This document shows, piece by piece, positions 50,230 to 57,535 of a stretch of 64,000 bases of DNA. Positions within the stretch are counted from its first letter, which is position 1. Each line of letters starts with the position of its first letter. Source of the DNA: Mangrovimonas sp. ST2L15 (GTDB lineage Bacteria; Bacteroidota; Bacteroidia; Flavobacteriales; Flavobacteriaceae). The translations under genes and the position numbers were made by a program. The notes under the pieces were generated by a model that was not told where the DNA came from, made no database searches, and worked only from the letters and a program-made list of their open reading frames with translations. The stretch covers positions 1,742,501 through 1,806,500 of the forward strand of contig NZ_LBIQ01000030.1 of NCBI RefSeq assembly GCF_001280515.1, read 5' to 3'.

Positions 50230-50233
50230 TTTT

Positions 50234-51238
50234 ATGGAATTGAGATTTTCATTTATAATACCCATTTATAACCGACCCCAAGAACTTGAAGAGTTGTTAA
50301 TGAGCCTCAGTCAACTGCATGCACACGCTCCCTTTGAGGTCGTAGTAGTGGAGGATGGGTCAACAATTTCCTCTAAAGAGGTTGTGAATGAATACGCTGA
50401 AAAGCTAAATATTTCTTACTATTATAAAGAGAATTCAGGTCCTGGCGATTCAAGAAATTATGGAATGAAACGTGCCAAAGGGAATTATTTTCTCATTCTG
50501 GATTCAGATTGTATCATGCCCAAAGATTACTTGGTTGAAGTAGAGAGAAGTTTGGCTGATAGTTTTGTTCATTGTTTTGGAGGGCCTGACGCAGCTCATG
50601 AGACTTTTTCCAATTTGCAAAAGGCGATTAATTTTTCCATGACATCTTTTTTGACTACAGGGGGCATTAGAGGTGGAAATGAATCGGTTGATAAGTTTCA
50701 ACCCAGAAGTTTTAACATGGGATTATCTAAAGAGGCTTTCCAAGCCTGTGGTGGCTTTGGAACCATTCATCCAGGTGAAGATCCTGATTTAACGCTCAGA
50801 TTATGGAATTTAGGTTATGAAACTAGATTAATACCTTCAGCATTTGTGTATCACAAAAGACGAATCTCATGGAAAAAATTCTACCAACAAGTGAGAAAAT
50901 TTGGTTTGGTGCGGCCCATTTTGAACCATTGGCACCCCACTTCCAAAAAAATCACCTATTGGTTTCCTAGTCTTTTTGTTTTGGGTTTTATGGTCTCATT
51001 AATTTTAGTGATTTTTAAAATCTATTGGCTGTTCTTTTGTTATATGGCTTATCTTGGAATAGGTTTTGCGATAAGTTTGTGGAATAACAAAAGCTTTACT
51101 GTAGCCATATTGAGTGTCCCTGCAATTCTTGTTCAGTTTGTGGGATATGGTTTCGGTTTTTTGGAATCCACAATTAAAATTGGTTTCTTGAAAAGAAATC
51201 CGGAGAAAAGTTTCCCTAAATTATTTTTTAAACATTAA
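50234..51238 (+). CDS. Family 2 glycosyltransferase with C-terminal membrane segments
   Basis: A 334-residue GT-A enzyme. The N terminus FSFIIPIYNRPQELEELL is the GT2 nucleotide-binding strand. VVEDGS and LDSDC supply the acidic metal motifs, and GGFGTIHPGEDPDLTLRL holds the later ED motif. Two to three hydrophobic helices follow residue ~245. It probably transfers a sugar to a membrane lipid or glycan. The ATG at 50234 was chosen because the upstream ATG at 50174 would translate through the terminator hairpin. Its stop shares a TAATG junction with the YbbR gene. Confidence 0.85.
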   Translation: MELRFSFIIPIYNRPQELEELLMSLSQLHAHAPFEVVVVEDGSTISSKEVVNEYAEKLNISYYYKENSGPGDSRNYGMKRAKGNYFLILDSDCIMPKDYLVEVERSLADSFVHCFGGPDAAHETFSNLQKAINFSMTSFLTTGGIRGGNESVDKFQPRSFNMGLSKEAFQACGGFGTIHPGEDPDLTLRLWNLGYETRLIPSAFVYHKRRISWKKFYQQVRKFGLVRPILNHWHPTSKKITYWFPSLFVLGFMVSLILVIFKIYWLFFCYMAYLGIGFAISLWNNKSFTVAILSVPAILVQFVGYGFGFLESTIKIGFLKRNPEKSFPKLFFKH

Positions 51239-52206
51239 TGGTTGCCTACTTAAAATCTAAAATATTATCATCTTTTAAGAGTAAAAAAATAAATGTGTTT
51301 TTATTGTTTTTACTTTTTTCATTTATTGTTTTGGTGTTTCTGAAACTCTCTAGCGTTTATACCAAAACCATTAGATTTCAAGTAAACCGTTTAAATGTTC
51401 CTGAGAACCATGTCATATTAAACAATAATAATCAAGTATTAAATTTATCAGTTAGAACGAGCGGATTTAACTTGTTGAAGTACTATTACAAGAACCCGCA
51501 AATTGACATCGACTTTAAACGCAATCTATTTATTAAAGACAGTACTTATTATTGGATTCAGAGTAAAGGTTTTTCAGCTATTAATGATCAATTTGCTAAG
51601 GATGTAGAGATTATTAGCATGACGCCAGATACTTTAAAGTTTCGATTTGATGTTAATGCTGTAAAGAAAGTGCCAATACAATCAGAAGTTCATTTAAATT
51701 TTCAACCTGGTTACGATTTGTTGGAAGATATCAGCATTGAGCCCGATAGTATCAAAATAATCGGCCCCGAAATGTTGGTTTCAAAAATTAAATCCATTAA
51801 AACGGATTCTTTAGTGATCAACAATATTCAAGCTGATATTCATCAAGTGGTGACATTAAAATTACCTGACAATAAAGAGGAAAATTTGGTTTTTTCTCAT
51901 AGCAAAGTTTTAATAGAGGGACGTGTGGAGAAATTTACAGAAGGACAATTAAAATTGCCTGTTAATGTCATTAATGTGCCACAGGATATTAATTTGAAAT
52001 ATTTCCCTAGAAAAATATCAGTTACATATTCCTCTAGTTTGTCTAACTTTAATTCCATTAAGGCTGGAGATTTTAAGGTTGTTTGTGATTTTGACAAGGT
52101 AGTGGAAGGTACCAATTACTTGGTTCCAGAAATTGTACAAAAGTCAAACCATGCAAGACATGTGAAAATGTCGAAACAACCTATTGAATTTATTATTTTA
52201 AAATGA
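51238..52206 (+). CDS. YbbR-like domain protein
   Basis: A 322-residue protein with one N-terminal membrane helix (about residues 19-40) and an exported part with YbbR-like repeats (for example YDLLEDISIEPDSIKIIGPE and RHVKMSKQPIEF). YbbR (CdaR) domains regulate the c-di-AMP cyclase in Firmicutes; in Bacteroidota the role is not established. It is coupled at both ends, by TAATG with the glycosyltransferase and ATGA with coaE. Confidence 0.82.
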   Translation: MVAYLKSKILSSFKSKKINVFLLFLLFSFIVLVFLKLSSVYTKTIRFQVNRLNVPENHVILNNNNQVLNLSVRTSGFNLLKYYYKNPQIDIDFKRNLFIKDSTYYWIQSKGFSAINDQFAKDVEIISMTPDTLKFRFDVNAVKKVPIQSEVHLNFQPGYDLLEDISIEPDSIKIIGPEMLVSKIKSIKTDSLVINNIQADIHQVVTLKLPDNKEENLVFSHSKVLIEGRVEKFTEGQLKLPVNVINVPQDINLKYFPRKISVTYSSSLSNFNSIKAGDFKVVCDFDKVVEGTNYLVPEIVQKSNHARHVKMSKQPIEFIILK

Positions 52207-52790
52207 TGATTGTAGGATTGACAGGTGGTATAGGATCTGGGAAAACTACCGTTGCTAAGATGTTTCAGGAGTTTAATATACCCATTTATATAGCCGATGA
52301 TGAGGCTAAAAAACTTATGGTGACATCCAAATTTATAAAGAGGAAGTTGATAGCCTTATTTGGGGATAACGTGTATGTTCAGGGTCAGTTAAATAAACCT
52401 TTGATTTCCCAAGCTATTTTTAATGATAAGGAAAAGTTGAAACAAATGAATGCCATCGTTCATCCGCGTGTTGGCCAACATTTTGATCGTTGGGTCAAAA
52501 AGCAAAATACTCCTTATGTGTTGAAGGAATCAGCTATTCTATTTGAAAGTGGTGGAGCTGATCAATGTGATTTAATAGTTACCGTAACAGCACCAAAAGA
52601 AATTAGAATTGAAAGAGTGCTAGAGCGAGATGACTCCTCAAAAGAGAAGGTTGAGTCTATTATGGCCAATCAACTTGGAGAAAAAGAAAAAATAGCGAAA
52701 TCGAATTTCGTAATCCACAATTTAAATCTGGAAGAAACCCAAAAACAAGTTCGCGAAATTCATCTGAAAATTCTTCAAAAAGTAGGATGA
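52203..52790 (+). CDS. coaE: Dephospho-CoA kinase
   Basis: A 195-residue P-loop kinase for the last step of coenzyme A synthesis. Walker A is GLTGGIGSGKTTVAKMF; the lid and CoA-site segments include NAIVHPRVGQHF and LERDDSSKEKVESIMANQ. The start overlaps the YbbR stop as ATGA; a second ATG one codon later is equally possible. Confidence 0.95.
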   Translation: MMIVGLTGGIGSGKTTVAKMFQEFNIPIYIADDEAKKLMVTSKFIKRKLIALFGDNVYVQGQLNKPLISQAIFNDKEKLKQMNAIVHPRVGQHFDRWVKKQNTPYVLKESAILFESGGADQCDLIVTVTAPKEIRIERVLERDDSSKEKVESIMANQLGEKEKIAKSNFVIHNLNLEETQKQVREIHLKILQKVG

Positions 52791-52800
52791 ACCTTGCATT

Positions 52801-52858
52801 TTAACATTTTTGTTAATGTAAGGTTAAAGGGACAGTTGCCTAAATGTTAAAATGTTAA
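52801..52858. promoter_or_regulatory. TTAACA elements upstream of the two-component operon
   Basis: An inverted repeat TTAACA-TTTT-TGTTAA lies at 52801-52816, and two direct TGTTAA copies (TTAACA on the other strand) lie at 52845-52850 and 52853-52858, next to the -7 element. The core resembles the phased TTAACG/A array at 17106-17144. Autoregulation by the encoded response regulator is possible. Confidence 0.3.
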
Positions 52859-52863
52859 ATTTG
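52856..52863 (+). promoter_or_regulatory. -7 element of the two-component operon
   Basis: TAAATTTG is a full TAnnTTTG match that ends four bases before the ATG at 52868, again implying an almost leaderless mRNA. It overlaps the second TGTTAA copy. Confidence 0.4.
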
Positions 52864-52867
52864 AACG

Positions 52868-54448
52868 ATGAGCAAGAAGATATTCATCGTACTAATCCTG
52901 CTAATGAGCTTATCCCTTGTGGGAATTATCTTTGTGCAGGCCTATTACATTAATAATTCCATAGTCAACGAGGAAAAGCAGTTTACTTTTAATGTAAAAA
53001 AAGCTTTAAGTTATACTTCGAGGGCCATTGAAAACAGGGAGTATAAGGAGCATATTAACAAGCTTCAACAACTGGAATCGGAAGGATTTGTGGTTGATAC
53101 TACTGGGTATCAGGAATTATTTTTGAAATTGGAAGGCGATAATAATAGTGAGCCCATCATTTATAGAAATAGTATTTTAGAAGAGAACTACAAGTTATCT
53201 TCATCGATCTTTGACATAGGTTTAGACAGTATTACCATAAAACGGGTTTTAAGTAATAGAAGTACCAACAAAGTGGTTCAATCCAGTTTGTTAGAACCTC
53301 GAACCGATGGAAGTTTTAGGGGAAGTTTGCTTAGGGCAGGTGAGTTAACTAGGGCTAAAGAAGTCTTTTATGATGAATCATATAGAGATTTAGCTTTTAG
53401 GACACCTATCTACAAAAGAGTATCTGAAGAAGAAATAGAAAATCTTTTAACCAAAAAACTGAAAGAAGATAACATCAATTTAGGATTTCAGTTTGCTATT
53501 TATAGTAATGATTTAGCAACAAAGGTTCAAAGTGACAATTTTGAGTTGGATAAGGCCACAACCTTTGGGGTGACCATTTTTGAAAACGAAAATGATTTTA
53601 ATCATTATAAATTGTTGGTGAATTTTCCTAGTAGGAATTTGTTTTTACAATCGTCAATTATAAAAATGACATTGTTATCCATCATCTTTACTTCGATTAT
53701 CATTATTGCCTATACGAGTGCCTTAATGCAATTATTCAAGCAGCGTAAAATTTCTGAAATCAAAACAGATTTCATCAATAATATGACGCATGAATTCAAA
53801 ACACCTATCGCTACTATTAACTTGGCTTTGGATGCGATAAGAAATCCAAAGGTAATTGAAGATACAGATAAGGTGATGCGTTATTTAAATATGATTAAAG
53901 ATGAAAATAAACGCATGCATGCCCAGGTTGAAAACGTGTTGAGAATTTCAAGGCTAGAGCGTAATGAACTTAATATAAGTAAGGAAAGAGTTGATTTACA
54001 TGAGCTAATTGAAGATGCCATTACACATGTAGAACTACTTGTTGAAGATAGACAAGGATTTATCCAATTACATTTAGATGCTGAACAAAATTCAGTTTTG
54101 GCTAATGAAAGCCATTTTACCAATGTAATAGTAAATATTTTGGATAATGCCGTAAAATATACACCAGAGGGTCAACCTCCTAAAATTGATGTTTCGACAG
54201 AGAATGTTGGAACAAATATTTTATTGAGAATTAAAGATCAAGGAAGTGGTATGAGTAAAGCAGCTCAAAAAAGAGTGTTTGAAAAGTTTTATAGGGAACA
54301 TACTGGTGATAGGCATGACGTAAAAGGTCATGGTTTAGGTTTGGCCTATGTAAAAAGAATCGTAGATGACCATCAAGGTCATATTTCTGTAGAAAGTGAA
54401 AAAGACAAAGGAAGTACCTTCATTATTAGGCTTCCATTAATATCATAA
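52868..54448 (+). CDS. Sensor histidine kinase, RprX-like
   Basis: A 526-residue membrane kinase. Two membrane helices (about residues 5-27 and 262-288) flank a periplasmic sensor domain of ~230 residues. The H box is NNMTHEFKTPIA with phospho-accepting H308. The ATPase core has an N box (VNILDNAVKYTPEG), a G1 box (IKDQGSGM) and a G2 region (KGHGLGLAYVK). No HAMP domain is evident. It is paired with the OmpR-type regulator four bases downstream. The signal is unknown. Confidence 0.9.
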   Translation: MSKKIFIVLILLMSLSLVGIIFVQAYYINNSIVNEEKQFTFNVKKALSYTSRAIENREYKEHINKLQQLESEGFVVDTTGYQELFLKLEGDNNSEPIIYRNSILEENYKLSSSIFDIGLDSITIKRVLSNRSTNKVVQSSLLEPRTDGSFRGSLLRAGELTRAKEVFYDESYRDLAFRTPIYKRVSEEEIENLLTKKLKEDNINLGFQFAIYSNDLATKVQSDNFELDKATTFGVTIFENENDFNHYKLLVNFPSRNLFLQSSIIKMTLLSIIFTSIIIIAYTSALMQLFKQRKISEIKTDFINNMTHEFKTPIATINLALDAIRNPKVIEDTDKVMRYLNMIKDENKRMHAQVENVLRISRLERNELNISKERVDLHELIEDAITHVELLVEDRQGFIQLHLDAEQNSVLANESHFTNVIVNILDNAVKYTPEGQPPKIDVSTENVGTNILLRIKDQGSGMSKAAQKRVFEKFYREHTGDRHDVKGHGLGLAYVKRIVDDHQGHISVESEKDKGSTFIIRLPLIS

Positions 54449-54452
54449 AGCT

Positions 54453-55166
54453 ATGAGTGACGCACAACAAAAGAAGATTTTATTAGTAGAAGATGATCCT
54501 AATTTTGGAACTATTCTTAAGGATTATTTAATGATGAATGATTATCAAGTTACCCATGCCAAAAATGGAATGGAGGGCTTTGAAAAATTCAAGAAAGACG
54601 ACTTTGATTTATGTATCTTGGATGTCATGATGCCTTATAAAGATGGTTTCACATTGGCAAAGGAAATAAGGGATAAAAATTCGGATGTACCAATTATATT
54701 CCTAACTGCTAAGGCCATGAAAGAAGATGTCTTAAAAGGATATAAGGTGGGAGCAGATGACTATCTTAACAAGCCTTTTGATAGCGAGGTCCTGTTAATG
54801 AAAATAAAGGCTATTATGCAACGTAAAGCAACAGAAACGGTTGCAGATAGTAAACAATTTGAATTCCAAATAGGAAAGTTCCATTTGAACTCAAAATTAA
54901 GGTTCTTAACCTATGATGGCGGGGAGCAAATTAAATTATCTCCTAAAGAAAATGAACTATTGAGATTGCTTGCTCTTCATGAAAATGATTTAATGCCTAG
55001 GGAATTGGCCTTGACAAAAATATGGCGTGACGATAATTATTTTACTTCTAGAAGTATGGATGTATATATCGCTAAGTTGAGAAAATATTTGAAACTAGAT
55101 GAAAATGTTGAAATACTTAACATACATGGAGAAGGATTTAGGTTGGTTGTAAACCAAAGCGCTTAA
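54453..55166 (+). CDS. OmpR-family response regulator, RprY-like
   Basis: A 237-residue regulator. The receiver domain has the acidic pocket (LLVEDDPNF), phospho-acceptor D57 (CILDVMMPYKDG) and lysine (LNKPFDSEVL). The C-terminal winged helix (~130-237) ends with SRSMDVYIAKLRKYL and HGEGFRLV. It is cotranscribed with the kinase. OmpR-type regulators bind direct repeats with an 11-base period, the pattern found upstream of htrA/dapF. That it binds there is only a hypothesis. Confidence 0.93.
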   Translation: MSDAQQKKILLVEDDPNFGTILKDYLMMNDYQVTHAKNGMEGFEKFKKDDFDLCILDVMMPYKDGFTLAKEIRDKNSDVPIIFLTAKAMKEDVLKGYKVGADDYLNKPFDSEVLLMKIKAIMQRKATETVADSKQFEFQIGKFHLNSKLRFLTYDGGEQIKLSPKENELLRLLALHENDLMPRELALTKIWRDDNYFTSRSMDVYIAKLRKYLKLDENVEILNIHGEGFRLVVNQSA

Positions 55167-55184
55167 AATCATATACCTATACAA

Positions 55185-55220
55185 TAAAAAAAGTCCAGCT
55201 ATTAGCTGGACTTTTTTTTT
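55185..55220 (+). terminator. Terminator between convergent regulator and NTF2-like genes
   Basis: Inverted repeat AAAAAAAGTCCAGCT / AGCTGGACTTTTTTT with a three-base loop and A/T tracts on both sides, so it can work in both directions. Its right edge touches the stop codon of the minus-strand gene. Confidence 0.9.
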
Positions 55221-55728
55221 AATATTTATTGATATCATTCATATCCAAACCTGATAGAAAATCACTTTCTCCAATGGTCTGCCCTGTGGACGAGTCATAA
55301 TCCACAAGAATTTTCCATAGACCATTTTCTTGAATTAAAATCACATGAAATTTTCCATAATATGAGGCTTCTTCACTCGTGTTTGGATTTAATGTAAGCT
55401 TGTATATTCCTATTTCAGATCCGGTTTTGGCATTATGGATCCGTTCATAAAACCGGAATGAAATGGTTTGGTTTCTACTTGATTTTTGCCATCTCCTTTG
55501 ATATCCGGACATATAGTCTTCAAATTCCATAATTCGCTTACCATCAGCATTAACGCGTATTAATTCTTTACTGTGGATGCTTTTAAAGAGATTTAAATCC
55601 TTTGTTTCAAAGGCTTTGGTAAAAGGAATCCAAATTTGTTTGTTGATATTTTCTAGTTCAGATTGGTTCTGGGTAAACCCATTAACCGAAAATAAAAAAA
55701 GAAATATAAGTAGATTAACTGATTTCAT
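55219..55728 (-). CDS. Exported NTF2-like (DUF4440/SnoaL type) protein
   Basis: A 169-residue protein with a signal peptide (to about residue 19, ...VNGFTQ). The cone-fold pattern of the NTF2-like superfamily is visible, with helices around WIPFTKAFETKDLNLFKSIHSKE and strands ending in ENGLWKILVDYDSS. Such folds serve as enzymes or binding domains and no active site is obvious. Its start overlaps the end of miaA by 14 bases. Confidence 0.72.
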   Translation of the reverse strand: MKSVNLLIFLFLFSVNGFTQNQSELENINKQIWIPFTKAFETKDLNLFKSIHSKELIRVNADGKRIMEFEDYMSGYQRRWQKSSRNQTISFRFYERIHNAKTGSEIGIYKLTLNPNTSEEASYYGKFHVILIQENGLWKILVDYDSSTGQTIGESDFLSGLDMNDINKY

Positions 55729-56644
55729 GATTGTTTAATTTGTTGTCAATGGTATTAACAATTTCATGAAGAGGTGTTTCGTAGTCAAACCAAATAGTGG
55801 ATTCATTTTTCTTAAACCAAGTTAGTTGTCGTTTTGCAAATCGTCTTGAATTTTTTTTGATTTCCGAAATGGCGAATTCTTTGGTCCAAGCTCCTTCTAA
55901 AAACATGAATAGTTCTTTGTAGCCAACGGTATTTAATGCATTTAAATGCTTTTTAGATTCTAGAGATTTTACTTCCTCCAAAAGCCCTAAGCTCATCATA
56001 AGGTCTACCCGTTGGTTGATTCGGTCATAGATGATGTTTCGATCTGCAGTTAGTCCAACGTGAATGGTTTCAAATGGTCTTTTGGACTCTTTTTTATTTA
56101 AAAATGTTGAGTATGGTTTGTTGGTTCCTAAACAAATCTCTAAGGCTCTTATGACTCTATGCGGATTGTCAATGGCTATAGTTTGATAAGATTTTGGGTC
56201 AAGTTTTTGAAGTTGCTTTTGAAGGGATTCTAAACCAGATGTTGCTAATTGTTCATTTAAATCCTCTCGAATTTTCGGATCAATATCCGGAAAATCGTCT
56301 AAACCTTTGGTAACAGCATCTACATATAGACCAGAACCACCAACCATAATGACTATGTTGTATTTATCAAATAAGTCTTCAAGTTTTGATAGGGCATCTC
56401 GTTCAAAGCTTCCCACATTGTACTCATCTTCAATGGATATGTGATGGATGAAGTGGTGCTTTGCAGCTTTGAGCTCTTCCTTGGTAGGAGCTGCAGTCCC
56501 AATACTCATTTCCTTAAAAAATTGTCTAGAGTCCGCAGAAATGATTTCTGTGTTATAATGCTGTGCCAATTTAATGCTAAGGGAAGTCTTTCCAATAGCC
56601 GTGGGGCCAACAATAGAAATTAGGAATTTTCCGTTATGCATCAT
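55715..56644 (-). CDS. miaA: tRNA dimethylallyltransferase
   Basis: A 309-residue enzyme that adds the dimethylallyl group to A37 of tRNAs reading codons that begin with U. The P loop is GPTAIGKTSLSIKLA. Further family marks are EIISADSRQFFKEMSIGTAAP, VGGSGLYVDAV, NPHRVIRALEI and the late KRQLTWFKK. It overlaps both neighbours on the minus strand (14 bases with the NTF2-like gene, 11 with the channel gene), so the three are cotranslated. Confidence 0.96.
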   Translation of the reverse strand: MMHNGKFLISIVGPTAIGKTSLSIKLAQHYNTEIISADSRQFFKEMSIGTAAPTKEELKAAKHHFIHHISIEDEYNVGSFERDALSKLEDLFDKYNIVIMVGGSGLYVDAVTKGLDDFPDIDPKIREDLNEQLATSGLESLQKQLQKLDPKSYQTIAIDNPHRVIRALEICLGTNKPYSTFLNKKESKRPFETIHVGLTADRNIIYDRINQRVDLMMSLGLLEEVKSLESKKHLNALNTVGYKELFMFLEGAWTKEFAISEIKKNSRRFAKRQLTWFKKNESTIWFDYETPLHEIVNTIDNKLNNHEIS

Positions 56645-57509
56645 TAATTAAATAACCGCATTTGTAACAATACTTAGCTTGGTCTTTATGACCTTCAACA
56701 GAACAATTTGGGCATGACTGTGAATTGATATCAATTTTAGTATGCTTTTTACTTTCTAAATTAGAATCCTTCTTATGACTATCTGATTGACTTTTGGCAT
56801 ATTCTGCCGATACTATTCCCGTAGGTACAGCAATGATACCATATCCTAAAATCATAATGACTGCAGCAATAAATTGTCCTAAAGGGGTCGTAGGAGCAAT
56901 ATCTCCAAAACCTACTGTTGTTAAGGTTACAATGCACCAATAAACACTTTTAGGGATGTTTGTAAATCCGTTTTCTTCGCCTTCTACTAAGTACATAATC
57001 GTTCCAAAAATGATGGATAAAATAAGTACGGCAAACAAAAAGACTGATATTTTGGCTCTACTTGCTTTAATAGCCATGGTTAACTGGTTGGATGCTCCCA
57101 AAAAGCGTGCTAATTTCAGAACTCTAAATATTCTTAATAATCTTAAGGCTCTTAAGGCTACCAATGCATGTGTTCCCGCAAAAATGATGGAGATGTATTT
57201 AGGAAGTGTTGATAATAAATCAATAATTCCATAAAAACTAGTAATGTACTTAATAGGTTTTTTAACGGTAATTATCCTGAATATATACTCGATAGTGAAT
57301 AGAATTGTGATAATCCATTCAGAGATATTTAAAGCTTGGTGATACTTGGCATCAAAGCTTTTTATGCTTTCAAGCATCACCAATAAAATACTTGCTAGAA
57401 TGGCAATTAATAGAATAATATCAAACAGTTTCCCTTGAGGGGTATCTGCCTCATAAATGATTTCATGAAGCTTTTCTCGCCAATCAGATTTCTTTTTGGG
57501 ATTGTTCAT
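56634..57509 (-). CDS. Voltage-gated-type potassium channel with C-terminal zinc ribbon
   Basis: A 291-residue six-helix channel. The S4-like helix has regularly spaced arginines (LRALRLLRIFRVLKLARFL). The pore carries the selectivity filter TTVGFGD after WCIVTLT. After S6 a charged linker leads to a C-terminal two-knuckle zinc ribbon (CPNC ... CYKC), which is not part of the core channel fold. It may sense metal or redox state or bind a partner; that is inference. It overlaps miaA at its end. Confidence 0.9.
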   Translation of the reverse strand: MNNPKKKSDWREKLHEIIYEADTPQGKLFDIILLIAILASILLVMLESIKSFDAKYHQALNISEWIITILFTIEYIFRIITVKKPIKYITSFYGIIDLLSTLPKYISIIFAGTHALVALRALRLLRIFRVLKLARFLGASNQLTMAIKASRAKISVFLFAVLILSIIFGTIMYLVEGEENGFTNIPKSVYWCIVTLTTVGFGDIAPTTPLGQFIAAVIMILGYGIIAVPTGIVSAEYAKSQSDSHKKDSNLESKKHTKIDINSQSCPNCSVEGHKDQAKYCYKCGYLINDA

Positions 57510-57535
57510 ATTATAAATGTAACAAAAAAAGAAGT

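Larger units (their letters stand above)
49593..50233. other. 641-base noncoding stretch with palindrome and two similar terminators
   Basis: No credible protein gene was seen. From the left it holds the terminator of the large T9SS gene (49619-49657), AT-rich sequence, a perfect 30-base palindrome (49911-49940), a purine-rich GC-richer patch (about 49950-50000), more AT-rich sequence, and a second terminator (50177-50211) whose stem nearly copies the first. The second terminator has no annotated gene before it. A 22-codon reading frame from 50056 exists but has no supporting feature. Confidence 0.6.

Noticed and set aside
50174-50233. Longer N terminus of the GT2 protein from an ATG at 50174
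   Set aside because: These codons run straight through a strong terminator hairpin, and the GT2 fold begins at the ATG at 50234.
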